Shown piece after piece: positions 44,220 to 52,006 of a stretch of DNA of 64,000 nucleotides. Position 1 is the first letter of the stretch. The number at the start of each line of letters is the position of its first letter. The stretch comes from Luteibacter aegosomaticola. Its GTDB lineage: Bacteria > Pseudomonadota > Gammaproteobacteria > Xanthomonadales > Rhodanobacteraceae. The DNA lies in NCBI RefSeq assembly GCF_023078475.1, contig NZ_CP095741.1, positions 4,810,001 through 4,874,000 of the forward strand. Direction: 5' to 3'. The translations under genes were made by a program, and so were the position numbers. The notes beneath the pieces are model-generated. The model was not told the DNA's origin. It saw nothing but the letters and a program-made list of their open reading frames with translations, and did not search any database.

Positions 44220-45518
44220 ATGTTTGGCTACTACCTGGACCTTGCCCTGCGCAGCCTGAAGCGCCATCCCGGCCTCACCGCACTCATGGCACTGAGTATC
44301 GCCATCGGCGTGGCATTGGCCATGACCACCTGGGCTCTGGTCCATCTGATGTCGCGGGATCCGATTCCCCAAAAATCAGCCCAGCTGTTTTTCCCCACGG
44401 TAGACGCCTGGGGGCCATCGGCCCGGAACAAGGACAACGAACCTTCAGACCTGCTCGACTATGCGACGGCAACCGCGTTGTTGAAGGACCACCGGGCTCG
44501 TCGTCAGTCCCCTGCGTACTGGATGAACCCCGCCATCATCCCGGATAAGCCCGGCGCCCATCCCTTCGTGAGCTCAGGGTTTGCGGTATCCAGCGAACTG
44601 TTCCCCATGCTCGACATCCCGTTCGAATACGGCTCTGGCTGGACTGCGGACGACGACGCCTCACGGGCACGGGTGGTGGTTATCGGCCACGACCTCAACG
44701 AGAGGATCTTTGGGGGAGGAAATAGCGTCGGCCGAACGCTCACCATTGCGGGGCACGCCTATCGGGTCGTCGGCGTGCTCGACCACTGGAACCCGCAACC
44801 GGTCTATTTCGATGTCCCGGCGTTCGGTGGCTTCATGGTCCAACGGCTCGGCATCCTGCTCCCCTTCCACACCGCCATCGACATGGCGGTACCGCAGGCT
44901 GGCGAACGCCCCTGCCTCGAGGCACCTGAGCGGGGTTTCGACGGACTGTTGCGTTCCAACTGCACGTGGATCAGTTACATCGTCCAGTTGGATGACGCGA
45001 CGGCGGTCCACGGCTACGAAAGCTACCTGCATGCCTATGCGCAGGCCAACTATCGATGGCCACCCAATACACGGCTGCGCGGCCTGCTTGCGTGGCTGGA
45101 TTACCAGAAGGTCGTACCGCCCAACGTATTCATCCTGAGGCTCGTCGGCGTGGGCCTACTGATCGTCTGCCTCGTCAACACGATCGGGCTGTTGCTGGCG
45201 AAGTTCATGCGGCGTAGCGCCGAGATCGGTGTCCGGCGTGCGCTGGGCGCGCGCCGGTCTGCCATTTGCGCACAGTTTCTCACCGAAGGCGCGCTCGTCG
45301 GCCTGGTGGGCAGCCTCGGCGGCCTGCTGTTCACCTGGCTGGGCATGCTCTGGCTCCGCGCGCGATTTCCCGAAACGTGGTCGGGCCTGACCCGCATCGA
45401 TGTACCGCTTCTATGCCTGACGTTGGCCATAGGCATCGGCGCAACCGTCCTCGCTGCTGTGTATCCCGCCTTACGGGCAGCGGGCGTGCGCCCGGCATGG
45501 CACCTGAAAACCAGCTGA
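44220..45518 (+). CDS. ABC transporter permease (MacB/FtsX type)
   Basis: 432 residues from ATG 44220 (MFGYYLDLALRSLKRHPG), with GGAGAG upstream. It has one N-terminal membrane segment (LMALSIAIGVALAMTTWAL), a long periplasmic MacB-like domain and a C-terminal FtsX domain of three segments, including RRSAEIGVRRALGARRSAIC, the coupling motif to an ATPase. No ATP-binding protein lies beside it. The second permease follows after 13 bp. Confidence 0.87.
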   Translation: MFGYYLDLALRSLKRHPGLTALMALSIAIGVALAMTTWALVHLMSRDPIPQKSAQLFFPTVDAWGPSARNKDNEPSDLLDYATATALLKDHRARRQSPAYWMNPAIIPDKPGAHPFVSSGFAVSSELFPMLDIPFEYGSGWTADDDASRARVVVIGHDLNERIFGGGNSVGRTLTIAGHAYRVVGVLDHWNPQPVYFDVPAFGGFMVQRLGILLPFHTAIDMAVPQAGERPCLEAPERGFDGLLRSNCTWISYIVQLDDATAVHGYESYLHAYAQANYRWPPNTRLRGLLAWLDYQKVVPPNVFILRLVGVGLLIVCLVNTIGLLLAKFMRRSAEIGVRRALGARRSAICAQFLTEGALVGLVGSLGGLLFTWLGMLWLRARFPETWSGLTRIDVPLLCLTLAIGIGATVLAAVYPALRAAGVRPAWHLKTS

Positions 45519-45531
45519 GGCATTCACGGAC

Positions 45532-46794
45532 ATGGCTCTTCCCCCGACATTCGCCGCGTTGCGCAAACACAAGACCGGCGTCATCCTCATCGCCTCGCAG
45601 GTCGCTCTCACCCTGGCGATCGTGTGCAACGTTGCCTTCATCGTAAGCCTGCATCTCAAGCGCATAGACCGCCCGACTGGCCTGATCGAAGACCAACTTT
45701 TCCTCATCAACCAGCGCTACATCAACGCGCCCGCCGGTGAGGATGACCGCGCGACGGATACACTGGATGCCATGCAACGTGCAGACCTTGCTCAACTGCG
45801 GGGGTTAAAGGATGTTGCATTTGCCACACCGGTCGTTTCGCTGCCCCTGCTTCACAACCACTGGAGCAGTACGCTCGCGCTGAAACCGGACGACCTGCAC
45901 TCCCAGGCAACGGTCAACACATTCGCCGGCGGGGAAGACGCGTTACAGACGCTGGGCCTGGCGCTGGTCGCGGGTCGGGACTTTCGCGCGACAGAATTTG
46001 TCCGCAGTGCAAGCACGTCCACCATGAACGCGCCGGCCGTACTCATCACCCAGTCACTCGCAGACAAGCTATTTCCCGGTGGCAACGGCGTCGGACAACC
46101 GGTGTACTTGAACGGCAGCATGCGTCCAAGCGTGATCGTCGGCGTGCTCGCGCGGCTTCTGACATCAGACTCCGGTGGGCACGAAGCTACCGCATGGGAT
46201 TCCGTACTTTTGCCCGTACGCATGGATACGCCGTCCACCATGTATGCCGTGCGCGCCAAGCCTGGGCGGCTCGACGCTGCCATGGCCGAGGCAAGCAAGG
46301 CCTTGTTCGAGATAGAGCCGTTACGCGTCATGGACCCGGGCGGTCGCTACACCCTTGGTGGTGTAGAGCCATTCGTCCGTATCCGTAACCTTGCCTACGC
46401 CCGTGATGAATTCATGGCGCAGGTTCTGCTTGCGGTCTGCGCCATCGTTCTCGTGACTACGAGCTTCGGGATCACCGGTCTGACGAGCTTCTGGGTGAGC
46501 CAGCGCACCCGTCACATTGGCATACGCCGTGCCCTGGGTGCACGCAAGCGCGACATCCTCCACTACTTCCATATGGAAAATCTGTTCATCGTCGGCGGCG
46601 GATGCGTTACGGGTGCCGTGCTGGCCACGGCACTCAATGTGGCCCTTATGCACTCGTTCGAACTGTCGTGGATGCCCCCTATCTATACCTTCGCAGGTGT
46701 GCTCCTTGTCCTCCTACTTGGGCAACTCGCTGTCTTCATCCCCGCCAGACGGGCCTCACGGATTGCTCCGTTGGCGGCGTTGAGGGCCTCGTAG
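45532..46794 (+). CDS. ABC transporter permease (MacB/FtsX type), second copy
   Basis: 420 residues with the same plan: N-terminal segment GVILIASQVALTLAIVCNVAF, periplasmic domain, then FtsX with the coupling motif RTRHIGIRRALGARKRDIL. It would form a heterodimer with the preceding permease. The absence of an ATPase and of a membrane-fusion protein nearby suggests that a distant ATPase serves it, or that the locus lost one. Export of a toxic compound or peptide is a guess. Confidence 0.87.
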   Translation: MALPPTFAALRKHKTGVILIASQVALTLAIVCNVAFIVSLHLKRIDRPTGLIEDQLFLINQRYINAPAGEDDRATDTLDAMQRADLAQLRGLKDVAFATPVVSLPLLHNHWSSTLALKPDDLHSQATVNTFAGGEDALQTLGLALVAGRDFRATEFVRSASTSTMNAPAVLITQSLADKLFPGGNGVGQPVYLNGSMRPSVIVGVLARLLTSDSGGHEATAWDSVLLPVRMDTPSTMYAVRAKPGRLDAAMAEASKALFEIEPLRVMDPGGRYTLGGVEPFVRIRNLAYARDEFMAQVLLAVCAIVLVTTSFGITGLTSFWVSQRTRHIGIRRALGARKRDILHYFHMENLFIVGGGCVTGAVLATALNVALMHSFELSWMPPIYTFAGVLLVLLLGQLAVFIPARRASRIAPLAALRAS

Positions 46795-46806
46795 CCGAAG
46801 CGGCCC

Positions 46807-46896
46807 TTAGCGAATCCGCCTGACGAGTGCTTCGGTCTCCGCAACCACTACATCCGGCCGGTCGTACTGGATGTAGTGGCCGCTTCCCTCATCCGG
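46807..46896 (-). pseudogene. C-terminal remnant of an alpha/beta hydrolase
   Basis: Read on the minus strand, about 28 codons ending in TAA at 46809-46807 encode DEGSGHYIQYDRPDVVVAET and a short tail LVRRIR. GSGHYIQYDRPD is the classical C-terminal alpha/beta-hydrolase motif carrying the catalytic His. The frame is stopped just upstream, and no other part of a hydrolase remains, so this is a degraded gene end. Confidence 0.65.
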
Positions 46897-46992
46897 TTAC
46901 AGCCCGGCGGACATTCATGGCCCCTCGCGTGGCCCGCTGAGTGACGCTGATCGGCTATCTTTCCCCGCTCGCCTCCGCGGAAAGGAACCGCC

Positions 46993-47637
46993 ATGCGCCT
47001 GACGTCCTGCCTCGCTGCCCTCGCCATCTATGCCATGGCGGGGTCGGCGATCGCCGCTAGCCTCAAGGTCGGACCGCTGGCACCGGCCGACCGCGAGGAT
47101 GCTGCGACGTATTACACGAACGGCAGCCAGCTACTGAAGGGAATCGAGTACCCGGACGAGTACGGAAATGCGCGCATCTTCGCGTTCGGCGCCAGCAAGG
47201 ACGGCCCCTCGGTCGACGACAAGAGCTACGTTTCGTTGCACGCCTACGGGCTGCTCGCCGACCACGGCGGCTACCTCACCAAGTGGGAGATCAAGGACAC
47301 CAACGGCACCGGTCTCTGCGGGCTGCAGCTGTTGATGCCCCTGGTCAACGTGATCGATGCCGGCGACGGCAATGCCCTGGTCACCGTGCCTTATTGGATC
47401 GCCTGCGATGGCCTGGACGGCACCGTGGTGAAACTGATCATGGTCTACAAGGACAAGAAGTACGCGATCCGCGGCAACCTGCCGAACCAGGATACCGACG
47501 ACCTGTACAGCAAGCCTGGCGACAACTTCAAGGAGCTGCCCGCTGTCGTGCAGAAGACGGCGCTGGCGTATTACGCGAAGGTCGAAGCGGCCGCGAAGAA
47601 GGCCGCCAACTGGACGGATCCGCACGAGGCGCAATAA
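46993..47637 (+). CDS. Secreted protein of unknown function
   Basis: 214 residues with GGAACC before the ATG. A signal peptide (CLAALAIYAMAGSAIAA) leads a beta-rich domain with the pattern IFAFGASKDGPSVDDKSYVSLHAYG and a C-terminal helix FKELPAVVQKTALAYYAKVEAAAKKAA. Two cysteines (GLCGLQ, IACDG) may form a disulphide. I do not recognise a family. It is 30 bp before the PhzF gene, same strand, possibly one transcript. Confidence 0.75.
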   Translation: MRLTSCLAALAIYAMAGSAIAASLKVGPLAPADREDAATYYTNGSQLLKGIEYPDEYGNARIFAFGASKDGPSVDDKSYVSLHAYGLLADHGGYLTKWEIKDTNGTGLCGLQLLMPLVNVIDAGDGNALVTVPYWIACDGLDGTVVKLIMVYKDKKYAIRGNLPNQDTDDLYSKPGDNFKELPAVVQKTALAYYAKVEAAAKKAANWTDPHEAQ

Positions 47638-47667
47638 TCAGGCATCAGCGCAACACGGAGAGCCACC

Positions 47668-48510
47668 TTGGCACCGCGACGATTCAAGCAAGTCGATGTC
47701 TTCAGCCGCACGCCGTTCAAGGGCAACCCCGTGGCGGTGGTGCTCGATGCCGAAGGCATGACGGACGACGACATGGCCGCCATGGCGCGCTGGACGAACC
47801 TCAGCGAGACGACGTTCGTGTTGCCACCGCAGCATCCGCGCGCCGACTACCGGGTACGGATCTTCACCACGCTGTATGAGATGCCATTCGCGGGGCATCC
47901 CACGCTGGGTACCTGCCATGCGTGGCTCGAAGCCGGCGGCAAGCCGCAGGGCGATGACATCATCCAGGAGTGCGGCGTAGGGCTCGTGCGGATTCGTCGC
48001 GATGGTGGCCTGCTCGCTTTTACCGCGCCGCCGCTGGTGCGCTCCGGGCCCGTCGATACGTCGCAAGCCCAGATCATCCGCAGCGCGTTGGGCCTTACCG
48101 AAGCAGACGTCCTCGATGCCCAATGGGTCGATAACGGGGCTGGTTGGTTAGCACTTCGACTTGCCAGGCGCGACGTCGTGCTTGGCATCACGCCCGACTT
48201 CTCGAAGCTCGGCGAAACCCCCGTCGGCGTCTTCGCCGGCGAAGATGATGTGTTCGAAATGCGCGCCTTCATCGCGGGCGATGCCATGCCCGAAGACCCC
48301 GTCACCGGCAGCCTCGCAGCAGGCATCGCCATGTGGCTGGCGAAGGATGGCCTGGCACCAGACGCCTACGTAATCCAACAGGGACGAAGGCTAGGTCGCG
48401 CCGGAGAGATTCATATCGCGCGCGACGCTGATGGCATCTGGATTGGTGGCAGTGCGCTCACGTTGCTCGACGGCGTGCTGCACCTGCCACTCACGACGGC
48501 CGCAGAATAA
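47668..48510 (+). CDS. PhzF family epimerase/isomerase-like protein
   Basis: 280 residues. The N-terminal FKQVDVFSRTPFKGNPVAVVLDA, NLSETTFVLPP and the PFAGHPTLGTCHAW motif, and the C-terminal EDPVTGSLAAG, are the PhzF signature of diaminopimelate-epimerase-like fold enzymes. PhzF isomerises a phenazine precursor; most family members outside phenazine loci have unknown substrates, and no phz genes are here. The start is TTG at 47668, preceded by GGAGAG; it overlaps the convergent TetR gene by 20 bp. Confidence 0.9.
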   Translation: MAPRRFKQVDVFSRTPFKGNPVAVVLDAEGMTDDDMAAMARWTNLSETTFVLPPQHPRADYRVRIFTTLYEMPFAGHPTLGTCHAWLEAGGKPQGDDIIQECGVGLVRIRRDGGLLAFTAPPLVRSGPVDTSQAQIIRSALGLTEADVLDAQWVDNGAGWLALRLARRDVVLGITPDFSKLGETPVGVFAGEDDVFEMRAFIAGDAMPEDPVTGSLAAGIAMWLAKDGLAPDAYVIQQGRRLGRAGEIHIARDADGIWIGGSALTLLDGVLHLPLTTAAE

Positions 48511-49060
48511 TCGCCGGCAACCGGGTAAGCATCCGGCCGAAGACCTGCGTGTCGCCCGTGCCGCGCGAAAGAATCAGTGCGCCATGCAACTCCACCAGCG
48601 CCTGCTCCGCATAGACCTTCGCCATCCGCTTGGTGGCACCGGCTTCCTCGGCCACGCGTGTCAGCCCCTGCGATAGCCGCTGGAAGATGCTGGCGATGGC
48701 GGTGGCGCGCCCGTTCTGCTCGCCACGCGGTGGGGCAAGCACGTTAAGCAGGCACGATTCGTTGCCGCTTGCGTAGAACGTATCGATGATGCGGACGAAC
48801 GCGGCCATCTTCTTCTCTGGCTTCGACGCATCTTCCAGCAAGGGGAAGAGGTTCGCTTCCAGCACGTCAGCCGTCGCTGATAGCACCTCCTCCGCCATCT
48901 GTTCCTTGCCACCCGGGAAGCGGTGGTAAAGGCTCGCCTTCTTCAACCCGGTGGCCTCGGACAGCACGGCCAGCGACGCAGCGTCGTAGCCGACCTCTTT
49001 GAAGATCCGGGTCAGTTGCAGGGTCAGCTCGTCATCTTCGACTTTGCGTGGCTTGGGCAT
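48491..49060 (-). CDS. TetR family regulator
   Basis: 189 residues from ATG 49060, with AGGAGAT upstream. HTH: GYDAASLAVLSEATGLKKASLYHRFPGGKEQM. The ligand domain is unassigned. It is divergent from a carboxymuconolactone decarboxylase-type gene, and two TACCGA/TCGGTA palindromes lie in the gap, so it likely represses that gene and itself. A longer frame to 49135 was rejected because it runs through both operators. Confidence 0.9.
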   Translation of the reverse strand: MPKPRKVEDDELTLQLTRIFKEVGYDAASLAVLSEATGLKKASLYHRFPGGKEQMAEEVLSATADVLEANLFPLLEDASKPEKKMAAFVRIIDTFYASGNESCLLNVLAPPRGEQNGRATAIASIFQRLSQGLTRVAEEAGATKRMAKVYAEQALVELHGALILSRGTGDTQVFGRMLTRLPAIILRPS

Positions 49061-49084
49061 GGTGATCTCCTGGCGGCGATCATA

Positions 49085-49160
49085 ACCGAACAATCGGTAA
49101 AATTCTTCTTGACAGCCTGACGGGCCACCCGCCAACCTGTTGTTACCGAACGATCGGTAA
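49085..49160. promoter_or_regulatory. Pair of TetR-type operators
   Basis: ACCGAACAATCGGT (49085-49098) and TTACCGAACGATCGGTAA (49143-49160) share the arms ACCGA/TCGGT. One lies next to the TetR start, the other 18 bp before the AhpD-like gene, so both promoters would be controlled together. Confidence 0.8.
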
Positions 49161-49178
49161 ACAAAGGAACCCTAGACC

Positions 49179-49745
49179 ATGGCTCGTATCCCTGTCCTCG
49201 ACCCCGCCAATGCCACCCCCGCCCAGGCGGAAATCTTTGCCAAGACCGCGGCGAAGTTCGGCAAGAACCCGCTCCTGATGTCCGCGATGACCAACTCGCC
49301 GGCCATGATGAACAGCTACCTCACCCTCTTCCAGAACCTGACCGACGGCCGTTTCGACAAGAAGCTCGCCCGCAAGATCGGCCTGGCCATTGGCGAAGAA
49401 AACGGCTGCGAGTACTGCATCTCCCTCCTCGCGGCGATCGCGAAGCTGCAGAAGCTCACCGATGAAGACATTGAACTGGCGCGCCATGGCAAGTCGGTCG
49501 ACCCGAAGGAAGAGGCGCTGCTGCAGTTCGTGCTCCTGCTGGTCCGCCACAAGGGCGACCTGACCAACGCCGAAGTGCAGGCCGTGAAGGATGCAGGCTG
49601 GACCGATGAGGATGTCTCCGAAGTCTTCGGCCACCTCATCCTGAACTTCCTGACCAACTATTTCTGGAAGGTCGCCCGCACCGATATCGATTTCCCGGTG
49701 CTGCGCCTGTACGACCAGACCAAGATCGCGCGCGGCAACCACTAA
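49179..49745 (+). CDS. Carboxymuconolactone decarboxylase/AhpD-like protein
   Basis: 188 residues. The alpha-helical CMD domain contains CEYCISLLAAIAKLQ, a CxxC redox motif as in AhpD, which makes a peroxidase or disulphide reductase more likely than a decarboxylase. AAGGAAC lies before the ATG. It is under a TetR regulator; in related loci such proteins answer to oxidants or organic peroxides. The inducer here is not known. Confidence 0.88.
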   Translation: MARIPVLDPANATPAQAEIFAKTAAKFGKNPLLMSAMTNSPAMMNSYLTLFQNLTDGRFDKKLARKIGLAIGEENGCEYCISLLAAIAKLQKLTDEDIELARHGKSVDPKEEALLQFVLLLVRHKGDLTNAEVQAVKDAGWTDEDVSEVFGHLILNFLTNYFWKVARTDIDFPVLRLYDQTKIARGNH

Positions 49746-49757
49746 GCGCGCGATGAG

Positions 49758-49787
49758 AAAGGCCCGGGGCCACCTCCCGGGCCTTTT
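49758..49787. terminator. Bidirectional terminator
   Basis: AAAGGCCCGGG, loop GCCACCT-like, CCCGGGCCTTTT; an 8-bp perfect stem between the AhpD-like gene and the convergent GST gene whose stop is at 49790. Confidence 0.8.
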
Positions 49788-49789
49788 GC

Positions 49790-50401
49790 TTAGGCGAGGG
49801 TCACACCCTCGGCATCCAGCGAGGCACGCACGCTTGGCCGTTCCTTCATCCGGGCCATGAAGGCCTGGATGGCGGTGTAACCCGAGAGGTCGATGTTCAC
49901 CCGCGGCGCCCAGCTCAGCACATTGAACAGATAGCCATCGGCAACCGAGAACGTATCGCCGAGCAGGTAGGGTTGGCTGGCGAGGTGCTCGTTCACGTAG
50001 TCGAACCGGCTGGCCAGGTTCCCCTCGGCGAAGCGGGTCTTCGACTCGGGATCCACTAGCGGTGAGAACATCACGGCCATGCCCTTGTGCAGGTCGGTGG
50101 CCACATAGTTCAACCATTCCATGGCCCGGTAGCGCGCCATGGTGTCGAGCGACGGCAGCAGCTGCTTTGCCGGGAAGCGGTCGGCAATCCACTGCAGGAT
50201 CACCGCGCCCTCGGTCAGGATCTGGCCGTCATCCAGTTTGAGCACGGGCACGAAGCCTTTTGGAGTTACCTGGTAGTAATCGCCTTCGATCGTGCGCTTG
50301 GTACCGAAGTCGACGCGGATCAGTTCGAAGTCCTGGCCGGCCTCGCGCAGGGCAATCTGCGAGGCGAGCCCACATGAGCCGGGGGAGAAGTACAGTTTCA
50401 T
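49790..50401 (-). CDS. Glutathione S-transferase (beta class, GstA-like)
   Basis: 203 residues from ATG 50401. MKLYFSPGSCGLASQIALREAG is the thioredoxin-like start of beta-class GSTs with the active-site Cys10; ILTEGAVILQWIAD binds glutathione, and the C-terminal helical domain (YLLGDTFSVADGYLFNVLSW) is complete. It conjugates or reduces with glutathione. It is divergent from a LysR gene at 50512 that may control it. Confidence 0.9.
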   Translation of the reverse strand: MKLYFSPGSCGLASQIALREAGQDFELIRVDFGTKRTIEGDYYQVTPKGFVPVLKLDDGQILTEGAVILQWIADRFPAKQLLPSLDTMARYRAMEWLNYVATDLHKGMAVMFSPLVDPESKTRFAEGNLASRFDYVNEHLASQPYLLGDTFSVADGYLFNVLSWAPRVNIDLSGYTAIQAFMARMKERPSVRASLDAEGVTLA

Positions 50402-50511
50402 GAGCGTTTCTCGGGTGGGTAAGCCATGCAGTCTGGGTCCGCCACCAGGGACCATCTAGGTACGAAACTGGGTAAGGCTTTTGCCTTGAATGGAATAATC
50501 GGGAGACCGCC

Positions 50512-51420
50512 GTGGACCGCCTACAGTCGATGCAGATCTATGCCCGCGTCGTCGAGATGCAGAGCTTCAGCCGGGCCGCCGAAAGCCTCTCACTGCCACC
50601 CTCGCGTGTCACTCGCGCGGTCAAGGCGCTGGAAGCCTTCCTCGGCGTACGCCTGCTCCAGCGCACCACGCGCCATATCAGCCTGACGCCCGATGGCGTG
50701 CTCTACTACGACAACTGCCGACGCCTGCTCGCGGATATCGAAGCGGTGGAAGCCGGGTTTCCCGGTAGCGCAGGGCAACCCCGCGGCCGCCTGCGCGTGG
50801 ATATGACCCTATCGCTGGCCCGGCTCGTCGTGCTCCCGCGCATCAAGGATTTCCAGGCCCGGTTCCCCGATGTCGAGCTGATCCTTACCGTGGCCGATCG
50901 TACCGTCGAGCTGGTGCAGGAAGGCATCGATTGCGTGATTCGTGCGGGTATCCCTGAAGACTCCCCTACCCTGGTGGCCAGACAGATCGGTGCGTTCGAG
51001 TGGGTCACCTGCGCATCACCCGACTACCTGGCCTGCCGTGGCACACCAACCACCCTGGAAGACCTTGCCGACCACGATGCCGTGGGCTATCTCTCCAGCC
51101 GCACAGCGCGCACGCTCGACTGGAACTTCATCGTCGACGGTGAAAGCCGCTCGATCCGCATGCGCGAGCGCCTCGTCGTCAACGACACCGACGCGTATGT
51201 CGCCAGCGCGCTCGAAGGCCTCGGTTTGATCCGCGCAGGCACTTACATGGTGCGCGACCACCTACGCAGTGGCCGCCTTCGCCAGGTGCTTGATCGCTTC
51301 GTCGCCCCACCGGCGCCTCTATCGGTGATCTATCCGAAGAATCGCCACCTCTCGCCGACGGTGCGCGCGTTCGTCGATTGGGTGGCATCGGTGGTGGGTG
51401 AGGCGTCGGGCGGCTGGTGA
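50512..51420 (+). CDS. LysR family transcriptional regulator
   Basis: 302 residues from GTG 50512 (MQIYARVVEMQSFSRAAES), with GGGAGA upstream. The winged HTH and the effector-binding domain are complete; the group with LQRTTRHISLTPDG is CrgA/AaeR-like. Divergent from the GST gene across 110 bp that contain a small AAGGC/GCCTT palindrome (50474-50487). Confidence 0.92.
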   Translation: MDRLQSMQIYARVVEMQSFSRAAESLSLPPSRVTRAVKALEAFLGVRLLQRTTRHISLTPDGVLYYDNCRRLLADIEAVEAGFPGSAGQPRGRLRVDMTLSLARLVVLPRIKDFQARFPDVELILTVADRTVELVQEGIDCVIRAGIPEDSPTLVARQIGAFEWVTCASPDYLACRGTPTTLEDLADHDAVGYLSSRTARTLDWNFIVDGESRSIRMRERLVVNDTDAYVASALEGLGLIRAGTYMVRDHLRSGRLRQVLDRFVAPPAPLSVIYPKNRHLSPTVRAFVDWVASVVGEASGGW

Positions 51421-51429
51421 TCTACTTCA

Positions 51430-51831
51430 TTACTTTCTTTTGATCGAAGGAACGCCTGCCCCGGGTGATTCGTTCAGCGCGTGCAATTCCTCATCGGCAC
51501 ATTCGTCCCCTCGCGACTTCGCCACACCGAGCCAGTAGCGGGCCCAGCGCCAATTTCCCCGATTGCGATAGCTGATGCCGAGGTTATAAGCCCCCTCCGG
51601 ACTACCACGACCTATGGCGCGCAGATACAACTTCCGCGCTTTTTCGAAGTCGGCCGTTACGCCATCGCCGTCATCGTAAATATTCCCGAGATTGACCTGT
51701 GCCTCCAGGCTCCCGAGGTCGGCCGCCTGATGGAAAAGCTCAATGGATCTGGACCGCTCCCCCGCCTCGAAAAGTTCGCACGCCTCTTCGAGAAGCTTCC
51801 AGCCAAGTTCTTCCCCTTTCTCATCTCGCAT
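51430..51831 (-). CDS. Sel1-type repeat protein
   Basis: 133 residues. Successive 35-residue helical repeats (IELFHQAADLGSLEAQVNLG, ARKLYLRAIGRGSPEGAYNLG) are Sel1-like TPR repeats. No signal peptide, so it is cytoplasmic, as an adaptor of unknown partner. Convergent with the LysR gene. It may be the far piece of a larger repeat family, but start and stop are clean. Confidence 0.8.
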   Translation of the reverse strand: MRDEKGEELGWKLLEEACELFEAGERSRSIELFHQAADLGSLEAQVNLGNIYDDGDGVTADFEKARKLYLRAIGRGSPEGAYNLGISYRNRGNWRWARYWLGVAKSRGDECADEELHALNESPGAGVPSIKRK

Positions 51832-51944
51832 GACGATCTTCCTTGTGGCCCTGACCCCATTCTATACAGTTGTCGCGCCTCGCTGCCTCACCGACGCGAG
51901 CTCGCGGCATAGCTTCCCCAGCAGGCAGGCGTCACGAACGAGAA

Positions 51945-51975
51945 AGAAAAAAAAGGGCCAGGTCACCCCGGCCCC
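51945..51975 (-). terminator. Terminator of the S33-type hydrolase gene
   Basis: On the minus strand a GGCC-centred stem (51955-51959 with 51970-51974) is followed by a T-run (A-run at 51945-51954 on plus). It lies 32 bp after the stop at 52007. Confidence 0.65.
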
Positions 51976-52006
51976 AACGGGTTCAACAGGCATGTCGCTC
52001 GGAACG

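Noticed and set aside
47668..48510. A phenazine biosynthesis role for the PhzF protein
   Set aside because: No other phz genes are in the window, and PhzF-like proteins are widespread outside phenazine loci.
49179..49745. Calling this gene a true carboxymuconolactone decarboxylase
   Set aside because: The CEYC motif is of the AhpD redox type and no aromatic catabolism genes are adjacent.
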